Source of the DNA: Sarcocystis neurona
Lineage: Eukaryota; Apicomplexa; Conoidasida; Eucoccidiorida; Sarcocystidae
Direction: 5' to 3'
Assembly: GCA_000727475.1 (NCBI GenBank)
Contig: KL647299.1
Location: 1,160,095 to 1,224,094, forward strand
Length of the DNA stretch: 64,000 bases
Shown here: positions 47,662 through 59,300 of the stretch, one piece after another
Numbering within the stretch: the stretch's first letter is position 1
Layout: each line of letters opens with the position of its first letter
Notes under the pieces: model-generated
The model's input: only the letters and a program-made list of their open reading frames with translations
Told to the model about the DNA's origin: nothing
Databases searched by the model: none
Program-made: the position numbers and the translations under genes

Positions 47662-48243
47662 AAGAAGCAATGCTTTAGTCTCCGCATCTCGCCGAGTACT
47701 TCATACTTAGACGAGGTAGTTCACTTCTTTCTTCTCCCGATAATTTGCTCACTACAGCTTCAAATTCCCATGTTCCTTTTATTGTGGGCGTGGTACTCCG
47801 CACCGGCGACAGGGCACGCAGCGTCGGCCTCGCGTGGCGCCCCTACGCCCGCGTATCAGCCAACGTACACGACCCGACCGTCAGCGCGGTGGCCGGCGCG
47901 TAGAAATTTCTCGCCCACGCATCCCGTTACACACAAAGCAGTTCCTTTATCACGGAAACAATGCCCAGCTGAAATTGAGATTCGCAATGCGTCTGGACGT
48001 GATTCCTAGTAGTATTCTACCACCTGGTGGCTGGAAGGCTTTCCCTCCGTATGTGCATCTCTGAAGGAAACCTTGTGTATTTGGGCACGTCATTCGATCG
48101 GTTGGCCTGTCCTCGGCGATAATTGGGACACTGGCGCCTCGGCAGATGTGCACCTCTTGCCCCGACAGGCTCCGGCTCTCCGCTCCTTTCTTCCCCCTCC
48201 TACGTATACCGGTGTGCACGAGTCCGGTTACTCCGCACTCAGG
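47662..48243. other. Divergent upstream region before the SET gene
   Basis: The coding frame of the SET protein remains open upstream of its first ATG to about 48073, but no ATG is available there. The region should hold promoters for the SET gene and perhaps for the minus-strand small gene. I see no clear regulatory motif. Confidence 0.4.
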
Positions 48244-51200
48244 ATGCTCGGCGTGCTTACGAAGTTATTTTCTGTGGAACCGAATGGGCCTCAGTATCGC
48301 GTCAGTGCAGGAGGCACGGAAGGTTTTCAGCCAGAGCGCCAGGTGCCGCAAAACCATCCAAATGATGGCGGGGAAAGTTCAGCCTCAACTGCTCCGGCTT
48401 CCCCCCAATGGCTGAGCTACTACGCAAAAATTGCGCCGCAGGAAATCAGTCGGTGGGTCAACCCAGAAGATGGCTCTGGTTCCATCTCTTATGAGCAACT
48501 CGTGGAAAATCTTAATATGTTCAACATACCAGTTCTTCCCATGAGGACATTTGCAAGCCCGGGAACTTCAGGGCCACGAGGTCTAGAAGACGGAAGCAGC
48601 ACCGCTACCGTATCTCCACATAAAAGGACGCCACTTGATGTGTCTTCGGGGTCGGCGTCCGCGCTGGGTATCCAGGGAACACAACAGGAGGCGCTCAACA
48701 GCAACATGGGACAGAGATGCCCTACTGAAGAAATTTTACGTGGAAGAAGCGTTCATGGCTCAGAAGTTTTACGACCTGCAAGCGCTTTGGGAGAACACGG
48801 TTCACTCGCTGTTGAAGGGGTGCCCAAAGTCCCTGCTGGTGACCTCTCGAGGAGTGAGGCGCACTTGCGACAATCCTTAGAGAGCCGCACTTACAGCGGA
48901 ACCACATTACGGGGTTCGGTAACACCGACGTGCGCAGAGGATTCCGAGATCAACGCAGTGGAACAATCACCCAATATTGCGAACTGCAAGCCCCAACTCG
49001 GATGCACCGCTCTAAATGGACAGGCACTTCACGTACCAGTGACCGCAACACGTAGCACGTACATTGGACCCGTTCGTGGATTCAGAGGAACTCTTAGCGG
49101 TGTTATAGACGGTGGTGCGACGCGTCCAGGGCGGTACTCGCAGGTGCCGCCGGATTACGTGAAAGTCCTTAACAGCGAAGTGCGGGTCTTTTACGACACG
49201 GAAGAACAAGCCGGTGAGACAGTGCAGAAGTCTCTAGCTCCACCCAGAGCGACGAGTGCAGGAGGTTTGGCTGCGGGAGGCGTAGTATCCAAAAACGGTA
49301 CGCCACCCAGAACAACGACGTCGAGTGACTCATCGGCTGCGGAGACTCCACGGCATATCAGACGGAACGTAAACAAGCCTTTCGTCGACCAGGACTCCCT
49401 GACTCCGCGTGCTCGACTGTTTCGTAAGCCACCACCGATCTTTCTGGCTCCAGTTATGAAAACAGGCGCAGAGAAGCATCAGCTGGAAGCACGCCTGACG
49501 CACTCCTTAAGCACAACGGAGGACGCTGCATTAAGCATAACAGGGGATCAAGATGCACAAGCTGGAGGGATTACGTACTCTCTTGGCCGGTACACTTGGA
49601 CAGCAGAAGAGGCCGCGTTGGGCACAGCGCACAAAGGAGAGCCTGAAATGGATGAAAAGGTTCAAAGAATTTGCACAGGCGCTGTATTTCCAGCTGTCCT
49701 TCAACCAGAGAATAGGTCCGAAGACAGCAGACAGGTTGAGACAAACCGCTTGGAGGAGAGGGGAATGGTTGTAAGCCCTCAGGCTGCTCCAATCAAGATC
49801 GAAGATCTCGGCGTGCCGTCTATTCAGAAAGTGTGCAAGGAAAAGATAGCACAGCTACAGAATTTAAGTGGGAGGATCTCCGAGTTTGTACGTGACGACC
49901 TGTATCCAACGGAAGCTGGAGAAGAGGTTGAGGGGATTGTAAGGAGCAACAAGGGCGGATGCGGCGGGCTACGCGCGTCTAGATTCGCGAAAAAGGCCAG
50001 CGTAGTATTTGTTGAACGTCCAATGCTGAAAGCTCAGATGACGCCGGAGGGACTGTGGAAAGCGTTTCAGAGGTTGAAGGAACACCAGAAAAAACGGCTC
50101 ACCATGCTAGAGGGCTCCGCTGCGGATCTGTCAGAAGTAGAGGCGTTACTCTGTGCACTCCATTGCAGGAGTGTGAAAGCAACAGGGTGCGTCGGTGCGT
50201 TCCAGGATTTTTTTGGAAAAATGAAGTTGAATGCGTATGCCCTACGCTGTGGTGAGGGTTGGGCGCTGTACCCTCACGCGGCGCGAATCAAACATTCTTG
50301 CCAGCCTAACGTTGCGTACCGGAACATAGATGGGCTCCTTGTATTTTTCGCGTTGAGGGATATTCCTGAGGGCAGCCCAATTACAATGTCGTATGTAGAC
50401 CAGCTGTATATGCCAACGCAGGAACGCCGCAAGCGTGTGATTGCTTGTAAGCGTATTTTTTGCGAATGCTCCCGTTGTTCGGACCCGATTCAGCCAGAAC
50501 GGACAGTCTTATGCCCCCACTGTAGACCTACAAAGTTGTGTTTCATAGATGAGAAAACGAGACAACATGCTGTCAACCACAGTGGCGGCGTAGCCACAAG
50601 GCAGGAGGACGGTGCTGGTCTACTTCAGGCAGATGGTGCGGACGCCGCCGAAAGTCACGAGGAACCCATAGCAGACAGGGTTACCAAGCAGATGCCAGAT
50701 ATGGAAGTGAGCAAACGAGTACCACCCGAACAAGTGAAGAAGGAAAGGGAACGCGATGTTGTTTCTTCGGAAAAACATGTAGCCAGCAGCTGCGTCGCGT
50801 TAGCGTACGAGGGAGAATCAAAAAATTCAACAGATGCCTGCTCTGACGTGTCACCGTCCTCTGTCTGTTCCGAGCCTGACAGAGAGGACTGCAGTACAGC
50901 TATGCGTGACAAACTTTGTATTGTAAGCACACCAGTCGCGACCAAAAGGACGGACGCAGATATGGAGATGACAGATACTCTGGAGCACAGGAGTGCAGAC
51001 GCAAACAATCTAGAGTCTAAGGGGGGGCGGCATCACCAGGAGGATTCGACATGCAACGTGGAAAAAGACGGAACCTCTCACCGCACTAGTGTGGTATTCT
51101 CGGCAGCCTGCGGCAGTACAGAACTCTTCGTGAAGCACACCCAAACTGCCGACTCTGATGATGATAATAAAGACTGTGAATATATTTCTGAATCACTCTG

Positions 51201-53976
51201 CACCTCCTCCTTAGATGCTTTCACGTCGGCTGACTCAAATGGGAACTGCAGCAGCAGTGAGTTCTCTGAAGAAGAGCAAGAGCAGAGCGCGAAAGAAGCG
51301 GTACCTGATAAGCCTGACGGGACAAAGCAGCGAGTCCCTCTCGCAGAGAATCAGACGTGCACAAGTGGCGCTCTGAGCCAGGAGGCGAACATGACAAAGT
51401 CAAAAGACAATGCACACTGCGTCTTTGAGGGAGAAGGGCGCTGGAGATGCGCTGCATGTGGTAGGCAGTTCACTGATAACGATATGCCTGTAGCTTTGGA
51501 GATATACCTTACAGGGTATTATATGGCTCTTCGTGGACGCCTGGGACGTCCTACGCCTGAGGCGTGGAATACCGAATGTGGACAGCTTATTCGCACTGTT
51601 GAAAAAGTGCTGGGAGTAGAACACTGGTTGTACATGGCAGGGCACCTAATGCTGGCACAGCTTTATCTTGGCATGTGGATGGGAGGGCACGTGGTAGACA
51701 CGATCTTGACACAGGCACTTCGTCACGCAGCTCTCGTGCTATCCTCTGCTTCAAAGCCAGCTTTCTCGGCGGCAAGGGACGTCGACGTCGCTCCACTAGT
51801 GACCGCTGTCCTTCGTATCCTCCTGTTCAACGGACGCTGTCACGATTTCCTAGAATGGGTCGAAAAAAGAGGAGCCCTTCAGGTTATTAAAGAAACTATA
51901 GGTACATACGACGAGGTATACATATCTTTCTCAACCGCTTATCTATATGTGCGACAGCAAATCGATGGAGGAAGCGAACCCAGTCTTGGCCTCCTCCATC
52001 GCTTCGCCCACGCATCACAGTATACAATAGCGGTAGACGCTGCCTACTACGAGAAGAAGGAAGCAGAAGACAAGGAGAGGACTGCCAGAATAAAGGCTTC
52101 AAAGGCAGAAGAGGCGGAGGCGCGAACTCGAGAGCAGACACTTCGGGAGCGGCTAATTAAGAACATTAAAAGAAATATTGCAGCCCTCAAAGCCAGCAGT
52201 TCCTCAGAAAAGCCGAAGCAGGTACCGGACGTAACTTTTACCTCTCCCGATAGTGTCGTAGGACAATACTTGAGAAAATACGAGGCGCCAGGTGCAACAG
52301 TCGCCAACGCTACTGCGGCGCTTTGCCAGACGCTCCACCGACCTCCTGGGAAAGACGATGACGTGAGGCAGACATTCAGTAACGCAGCACTCACGGCGAA
52401 GGCCGCCTACGAACAGGCGAAGAGAGTTCAGCAACTGGCAATCGAAGGCCGATACCCCGCCGGACTTTCACCTCCAGGTGGGGCTCCAGGAAACGGTTAC
52501 CTACCGCTTATTATGCTGGCGGATCCTCTGGAAACGGCTGCTCAGCAGCTGCGCGTAGTGCACAAGAGCTCCGAGGTAGTGCAGAGGGAAAGGAAGCGTT
52601 GTGAGGAGCTGAAGCAAATGCTGCACACTTGTACAAACGGCAATAGCTCTGCTGTCGAGGACGTTAACTCTACCGTGGACTGTAAGAAACACGAGGGCCG
52701 CACGACTGCTTGCGATGCTCGGACACACACAACTGCTACAAACGAGGAAAAGAGTTTTGTGTACAGAATACCAGGATTACCAGGAACTGCCCCGGGCGAG
52801 TTTGTGACAATTTCGCAAATAAACCATACTAAAGATGGTAGCTATCCTGCCCTCCCCTTCTTCAGAACGTTCTTCTATGTAGATCACGAGGCGCGCACCA
52901 TGACACAGCGAGTCGGCGAAAGTGAAGAACCCCCCCTGAATATCAAGGTACTTGGATGCGGTGCCGAAGGAGTTGCACCCTTAACAAAGGAAGAGCTGGA
53001 CGACCTTGCAGCAGCGCGTTATAATTTCTTACATGTAGAGGCTGAGCGGTTCAATAAAGAAGCTGGGACTGCTCTTGTGCTTGAGATGGGTCGACGTGCT
53101 CAAGAGGCAGCTGCTGCGCTCGAGTCCCTCAAATTACTCGACAAGCAAAAAAGTGTCTCACCCGAGAATATCGACACTGTGTCTCCAGTAGATATTTTCC
53201 ATGAGGTGAATAAGGCTGTGCGGGACGTGGTCATAGAGGATGCACGCACTGTCGAGCGCATAGAAAAATTTCGCGAACGCAGAATTACCGAAAACGGTGA
53301 AGACACCGGAAACGTAGTGACTAAGCAGCGACTGAAGAAAATTCACGCAGAAGAGCAAAGAGACCTTTCTGCTCAGCGCACGCTGGATCTACCAATATCT
53401 CCCCGTATTATCGAACGATCCTTAACAGCGGAGGCTCCTCTATCGGCAAAGTCACACGGTGTCACAGCACCCCCTTTGTCTGGGGTACATGTTCCGGAAT
53501 GGCGATTGAGGACGAAGTGGGAAGTGAAAAGCGTACCACCCTGCTCTGTTGGAATACCACCACAAGAACATTCTCTCAATACAGGGAAAGCCACTGACCA
53601 ACTTGCTTCCAAAGACGGTGTAGACAGAGCGGTGGTGCCGAACGAAATGGAGAAACACGATCTCGTAAACAAGGGATGTGCTCACCGTTTCTTGAAGCCA
53701 CTGGACTTCTCGCATATTCCCCCACCGCCAGTGCTTCCCGCGTTCGCACGCTCTCCTATGGTTGCGCTGCACTCACAATATAAGCTCGCACGTGCTGCCG
53801 GGCGCATTGCGTGTGAGCAGTCACAGCTTCGTCCACCAGATCTCTTAGGATGTTCAAGAGTAACAACCATCCAGAACTCTATGCTCACTGCTCCCCCCGT
53901 GTCTCCTGTGTATACTTCGAATCCTGCGGACGAACAGTACCGCAAACGTGCGTCCTGTGTTATGAATTTTGGATAA
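48244..53976 (+). CDS. SMYD-like SET-domain lysine methyltransferase, giant single-exon protein
   Basis: A single uninterrupted frame of 1,911 codons starts at the first in-frame ATG (MLGVLTKLFSVEPNG). Residues 1-570 are mostly disordered. The SET domain covers about 575-727: GCGGLRASRFAKKASVVFVE, IKHSCQPNVAYRN (His-684, Cys-686, Asn-689; S-adenosylmethionine-binding NHSC-type motif with Lys for Asn) and ITMSYVDQLY (Tyr-717, the usual catalytic position). A post-SET zinc cluster begins FCECSRCSDP and CPHC (from residue 757). Its partner CAACG comes only at about residue 1069, after an acidic Ser-rich insert of some 300 residues. A helical, TPR-like C-terminal domain as in SMYD proteins follows (about 1076-1240), then a charged coiled coil (about 1267-1315), then unrecognised sequence. 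The MYND zinc finger that splits SET in true SMYD proteins is absent. Histone or other protein lysine methylation is inferred; the substrate is unknown. The lack of introns contrasts with all its neighbours. Confidence 0.88.
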   Translation: MLGVLTKLFSVEPNGPQYRVSAGGTEGFQPERQVPQNHPNDGGESSASTAPASPQWLSYYAKIAPQEISRWVNPEDGSGSISYEQLVENLNMFNIPVLPMRTFASPGTSGPRGLEDGSSTATVSPHKRTPLDVSSGSASALGIQGTQQEALNSNMGQRCPTEEILRGRSVHGSEVLRPASALGEHGSLAVEGVPKVPAGDLSRSEAHLRQSLESRTYSGTTLRGSVTPTCAEDSEINAVEQSPNIANCKPQLGCTALNGQALHVPVTATRSTYIGPVRGFRGTLSGVIDGGATRPGRYSQVPPDYVKVLNSEVRVFYDTEEQAGETVQKSLAPPRATSAGGLAAGGVVSKNGTPPRTTTSSDSSAAETPRHIRRNVNKPFVDQDSLTPRARLFRKPPPIFLAPVMKTGAEKHQLEARLTHSLSTTEDAALSITGDQDAQAGGITYSLGRYTWTAEEAALGTAHKGEPEMDEKVQRICTGAVFPAVLQPENRSEDSRQVETNRLEERGMVVSPQAAPIKIEDLGVPSIQKVCKEKIAQLQNLSGRISEFVRDDLYPTEAGEEVEGIVRSNKGGCGGLRASRFAKKASVVFVERPMLKAQMTPEGLWKAFQRLKEHQKKRLTMLEGSAADLSEVEALLCALHCRSVKATGCVGAFQDFFGKMKLNAYALRCGEGWALYPHAARIKHSCQPNVAYRNIDGLLVFFALRDIPEGSPITMSYVDQLYMPTQERRKRVIACKRIFCECSRCSDPIQPERTVLCPHCRPTKLCFIDEKTRQHAVNHSGGVATRQEDGAGLLQADGADAAESHEEPIADRVTKQMPDMEVSKRVPPEQVKKERERDVVSSEKHVASSCVALAYEGESKNSTDACSDVSPSSVCSEPDREDCSTAMRDKLCIVSTPVATKRTDADMEMTDTLEHRSADANNLESKGGRHHQEDSTCNVEKDGTSHRTSVVFSAACGSTELFVKHTQTADSDDDNKDCEYISESLCTSSLDAFTSADSNGNCSSSEFSEEEQEQSAKEAVPDKPDGTKQRVPLAENQTCTSGALSQEANMTKSKDNAHCVFEGEGRWRCAACGRQFTDNDMPVALEIYLTGYYMALRGRLGRPTPEAWNTECGQLIRTVEKVLGVEHWLYMAGHLMLAQLYLGMWMGGHVVDTILTQALRHAALVLSSASKPAFSAARDVDVAPLVTAVLRILLFNGRCHDFLEWVEKRGALQVIKETIGTYDEVYISFSTAYLYVRQQIDGGSEPSLGLLHRFAHASQYTIAVDAAYYEKKEAEDKERTARIKASKAEEAEARTREQTLRERLIKNIKRNIAALKASSSSEKPKQVPDVTFTSPDSVVGQYLRKYEAPGATVANATAALCQTLHRPPGKDDDVRQTFSNAALTAKAAYEQAKRVQQLAIEGRYPAGLSPPGGAPGNGYLPLIMLADPLETAAQQLRVVHKSSEVVQRERKRCEELKQMLHTCTNGNSSAVEDVNSTVDCKKHEGRTTACDARTHTTATNEEKSFVYRIPGLPGTAPGEFVTISQINHTKDGSYPALPFFRTFFYVDHEARTMTQRVGESEEPPLNIKVLGCGAEGVAPLTKEELDDLAAARYNFLHVEAERFNKEAGTALVLEMGRRAQEAAAALESLKLLDKQKSVSPENIDTVSPVDIFHEVNKAVRDVVIEDARTVERIEKFRERRITENGEDTGNVVTKQRLKKIHAEEQRDLSAQRTLDLPISPRIIERSLTAEAPLSAKSHGVTAPPLSGVHVPEWRLRTKWEVKSVPPCSVGIPPQEHSLNTGKATDQLASKDGVDRAVVPNEMEKHDLVNKGCAHRFLKPLDFSHIPPPPVLPAFARSPMVALHSQYKLARAAGRIACEQSQLRPPDLLGCSRVTTIQNSMLTAPPVSPVYTSNPADEQYRKRASCVMNFG

Positions 53977-56307
53977 TGGGATAGCAATTTCACCTATGTG
54001 CGGTGCGATTTCGTAGTAAACCCGAGTGGGTATCATTCGAGGGACCCTAGGAGACACTGGACAGGGTGAGGCTGAAAGGCTCTCTTGACCAAGCAACAAC
54101 GCACGAAGACAGAGGCACGTGAAAACCGGCTAAACCCTTCGCACATCGCGTTGCGGTTCTGCTTGTAAATATACACCCGAAACGGGTGCAAGAGGCAGTA
54201 CGCAGTGAGAGCTAATTCTGTCGATGACGCCAAAACGATGTATACTTGGCAACGTTAATGTGTGCCATGAATACGCCCGTCCCTTTTAAGCCTACTTTTA
54301 CATTCCTTCCCAACTGCGTAGTCCAAACAGAGAAGCGTTTTGTTTGCTGAGATGAGCTGGTTGACGACGATGAGCAGAGGGGTCCGCGGCGGACTACTAC
54401 ACGTGCAGCATGGGTATATGGTGAGTTTGAAAGCATGAAATTTGTGGAACACCAGTGTGAACATTGGCGTCCGAGTTTTTCAGCGCAGGCCAAGATGCGG
54501 TAGTTTTCTTGGGTGATATATATTGTAGTCTGTTATTGTATCCATCCTAAAAATGGCCATCCCAATCCAGATCTTTCTGCCGTGGTATAACGCCATCTGT
54601 TCGGCGATGTGACGTGGCAGTCCCATACACCGTGAGGGAAGCACAGTTGATGGGGATTCCCGATACCATCTTTCTCGACTCCAGAAGTGTCAACCTATTC
54701 CTGAGCACCACCCGTTAAGGTGTGACAACCCTCCGAAAGTGATACTGCGTAAGACGGACGCTTCAGCATCATGCCGAAGGAAAATGTTGCATTTAAAACG
54801 TCGCCACGGTATTCTTATAGATACAAATATACCTCAAGTAAATTCCCCTACCTTGGTGTGCATAGACGTGGGAAGGCCTTGAGTGATTCCGCGGTAGTTG
54901 ATAGTTTCAGCTGTATGTAAAAAGAAGGTGTTGTTCCGCTGTTGCTAAGTTGAGCCGACTAGAAGACGAATATCAGCTACGCGCACAACTATGCTGAGTA
55001 CTCTGGTAGGGCTTGGCTTTAAGGTTCCCTGTCCGTTGCCACATGGTGACTTCGAATTGGAAAGTGATCTTTGAAGTTTAGCTTCTTACATCTCAGCAAC
55101 TGCCCGCAGACAGGTAGTCAATACCAGTCCTGTGCTCCGACGTCATGCAACGTACCAGCGACTTCATCCTTGGAGAGTGATGCTCCGGACATGCGCTGTA
55201 CAGTACCAATGTAATCTCGGAAATCTGCGTATAAGCTGCCTGTATTACGGTGCAGCTCCTGACAGAACGGTTGAGAATCTAATGTTTAGATATGGACAGT
55301 AGGCGCGACCCCGTGCTACAACTGACTTTACGGTATCTGTACGAACTACAACGGAATGCGATGGAGCATTTACGGGAATTTCTGAGGACATCGTAAATAT
55401 GGCATCACGGCGCCTATAGGACCACCACCGGAAGTTTGACTCAAGGTTGCGTGTATTATCCCACACAAGAGTGCCGTACTTGCACGTGCACCGCCTGTGG
55501 CAACACACGTACGTTTCTTCACAATGGAAGATAACGTGTGAGTTTCCATATGATACATATATATGTTTGTATGCTTCTACACATTTCTACATACGAATAC
55601 ACACACACGAATATACCTAGTAGCAGACTGTTAGGAGCTGCGGACGTGAAAATTGGCGCATGAAGCTGTCTTACTTTACTACCTCGACATCTGCACCTTG
55701 CATCGACCGACGGAGCCGGAGATGCCGAAGAACTACGAGAAAGTTGGGGAACTGCGAGAAAACCCAATCGCAACGTTAATGAAGTGTAAATCGCCCTGGG
55801 GGCGCGTTCGAGAAGAGTCCCTTCGTGCATAGCTGGAAATTCCGGCAAGGCTGCTGAGATGGACATGCGCTTCCGACGCACTCAGCTGATGGTTTTCTGA
55901 GGAAGAATGAGGAACAGACTGCGACGACAAAAAGAGTAATAAAAAGGTTGCAGCAAACGAACCCGGTTAGCCCAGCACCACACATTGAGGCAGAGGCCCG
56001 GCATTGAGGTGCGGCTGGCTGGCATGCAGCTCGACGACCCCCAAGCAGAGTCCCTGCTACCCAAACGGTTATCCGCTCATCCCGGCGTCAACACAGTCTC
56101 GATGCCGGCTGTAGCTCTCTCGTTTCGTTTGGCCTCCACAGGTCTTTTAAAACGTTTCTGTTTTCGTCGACACTTCTTAGTTGCCGTGTTCCTTTTGGCC
56201 CTGAGGAAGGGGTCGCCGGAGGCGCATGCGGTAGCCACGCCCGAACCACCAGAGAGCAAGTATTTCCTCTTTCACGCGATGGGAACGCGAGATCCACGGA
56301 TGTGGCC
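53977..56307. other. Intergenic region between SET gene and reductase copy B
   Basis: About 2.3 kb with no supportable gene. A CA/TA microsatellite lies at about 55553-55615. The frame overlapping the start of copy B upstream of 56308 is open for some way but offers no better start. The promoter of copy B should be here. Confidence 0.5.
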
Positions 56308-59300
56308 ATGGAGTCCAACAGCGGATTTCCTTTCGGAAACACAGGGTCGTCTCTCAGAAACGAAGATGGCAAAGAAGAGCTCCCCTCCGCTGAGCGCATC
56401 CGGGAAAAACTCCAACAGCTGTGTTTTGGTTTGTGCACGAAGGTGGATCCATCAAGGGTGGCTCAATCGATAAGAAAGGGAATGTCTGCAGGCATGAGCA
56501 CCAGTGAATTCAACGAGCTCGCCGCACAAACATGCGGTAAGAGGAGATAGACAGTGGGTGTTTGGTGCGACAACCAGGCTCACGGCCCTCAACAAGGCTT
56601 CTCGTCCAGTGCACGCCTACGCATACGTCTCTGCGTGTGTCCAAACACAGGTAGTAAGTATGGTATGAAACCACTAGTACGGTGGGCCCCTTCAACAGGG
56701 GAAGCCACAATGTATTTAGCATCTGATTCACTATTTGTTGATCTGTAGGCCTACGCTGTGGTTCATCCTAATGCTCGGCTGTAGCGCTGGATTCGTACGG
56801 GAGTCCTTAGCACTCAACCGGGGAGATCACTCCAGGGCCACGCGGGAGATCTGACCTGCAGAGTTTCCGGTCAATCACACTCTTAAGTGATTTTAAGCAG
56901 GTGTCGCGGATGAAAATGCGTCTACACCAGGACGTCTCCTGGCCTGCCGTAAAACAACAGTGGGCTGTACAGTTACGCTACATCCCTTTCTATGGGGGGC
57001 ACACTGTCTGTCTCCCGCCCCCACCTTATACGTGTGAGATTCGTATATGCCTCCACGGCTGTTGCCCGCGAATGTGGTGGGTACTCGTTGCAACTGTATG
57101 TGCGGAACAGCTTACATGGCCACCGCTCATCCCGACTATTCAAAACTTGCCGCTCGCATAGCGGTGGACTATTTGCACAAGAACACAGAGAGCGACTTCT
57201 TCAAAGTTATCGAGACCCTTTACTTGTATAAAGGTAAGCGTGATTCTCTCCGGAAACACTACGAACGGCCGGGTCGAATGCACGACAGCATCCCGGGGCA
57301 TATGCCTCCAGCGACTAGTGTACTCTGCATATTTTAAAGACGCTCCTTCTCCGTGACCTTAACCCCGTTCAGTCATGAAAAATATCTACGTAGAATCTCA
57401 CGTGCGTCCTGGAGTAAAGACTTTCTTACCTGCAGATCAGCTGGGCAGAGACTGCGCGCTGACTACCGACGCGGTATACAGTTTTGTAAAGGAAAATCAA
57501 GCAGATATCAATCTTGCGCTTGACTACAGCCGGGACTTCAACTATGACTACTTCGGGTACAAAACTCTCGAACGGTGAGTCGCATGAGTGCGCGTATACG
57601 TAAAAAGTAGAAGGACTTTGAATCATGTCCGAAAAGGGAGACTCGTGTCTATCAGATGACTCTCAATACTCAAGAGATTGTTAATTTTGTCACGCGTACA
57701 TGATGTAGTAAGTTACGCAGAATGCAGGTGAGTGGGTAGGCTCGCAGCTTTCTGCACCCGCACGTGACCCTGTTTTTATCGTGTGCCGGGTTCTTCAGGT
57801 CTTATTTATTAAGAGTACATGGCAAGATCGTCGAGAGGCCTCAACACTTGTTGATGCGCGTTGCCTGCGGCATTCACTGTGGCGATCTCTCGAGAACTGT
57901 GGAAACTTACACGCTCATGAGTCAAAAGTACTTCACTCACGCTTCTCCAACGCTATTTAATTCGGGGACATGTCATCCACAGATGAGCTCATGTAAGCAG
58001 AGTCCCGCTGTATCCCGGAACGCTTCTACGTAGTACATATGCGTACCAAGCTCTCTCCCAAAGAAACCGAGACGGTGAGTAAAAAAGTTTAATGGGAGAA
58101 AGAATGGCAACAGTGTACGGCGCTCTGGAGCGAACTGCGGGCGTGTCACTGTTTTAAGGCTTCCTGCTGACGATGCAAGAAGACTCCATAGACGGTATCT
58201 TCAGTACGCTAAGGCAGTGCGCATTGATCTCGAAGAGAGCCGGTGGAGTTGGCCTCAACGTTAGTGATATACGAGCGACGAATAGCTACATCCGCGGAAC
58301 AAATGGCTACGCTAACGGTCTGCTGCCAATGCTCAGGTACGTGTTAATCGGAGTAATCGGGGAGGACGGTATCTGTTGTACAGGTGAATATGTACATCGT
58401 CATTTGAGAGCCCCCCTAATTATTGCCTCATCACACGAGAGGATACGTGTTTTCTGCAGGATCTTTAATGACGCTGCTCGGTATGTGGACCAGGGGGGTG
58501 GGAAGCGGAGGGGCAGTATGGCCATATATCTAGAGCCGTGGCATTTCGACATTTTCGACTTCTTGGACATGAGGAAGAGCCACGGCAAGGAAGAACGTAG
58601 AGCTCGAGATCTGTTCGGAGCCCTCTGGATACCCGATCTTTTCATGGAAAGGGTTCAGAATAACGGTGAGTGGGTCGCAGATTTGTATGAAGAAATGGAG
58701 ACGCTTAAGAGCCGCGGCCCCTTCTCAATGCGGTACTGCATCTGCGTTACTGATGTGATATGCGTGCAGCCGGATGGACCTTAATGTGTCCAAATGAGTG
58801 TCCGGGTTTGACGGAGGTCTGGGGTGACGATTTCAAGGCTTTATACGAGAAATACGAAATGGAAGGACGTGGCAGGAAAACAATACCTGCTCAGTACCTG
58901 TGGTTTGCGATATTGCAAGCTCAGATAGAAACAGGCACTCCGTATATGATGTACAAAGACGCTTGCAATAAGAAGAGCAACCAGAAGAATCTGGGGACGA
59001 TAAAATGCGGCAACCTATGCACCGAAGTGGTCGAGTTTACTGGCAGAGACGAAGTCGCTGTGTGTAACCTTGCGTCAGTTTCGCTTCCCAAGTTTGTGGA
59101 GCCTAGAAGAAAGTCATTTAATTATGAGAAGCTGAAGTCGGTGGTAAAGGTCATGACACGAAATCTGAATCGCATCATCGACAGAAATCACTACCCTATT
59201 CCTGAGGCACGGAAGAGCAACATGCGACATCGCCCGATAGGAATAGGTGTCCAAGGTTTGGCCGACGCCTTCATGCTGATGCGCTACCCCTTCGATAGTG

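Noticed and set aside
55985..56473. A 162-residue plus-strand frame overlapping exon 1 of reductase copy B, with a basic and hydrophobic stretch like a signal anchor
   Set aside because: It overlaps a homology-supported exon in another frame, has no family resemblance and no splice continuation. Treated as a shadow frame.
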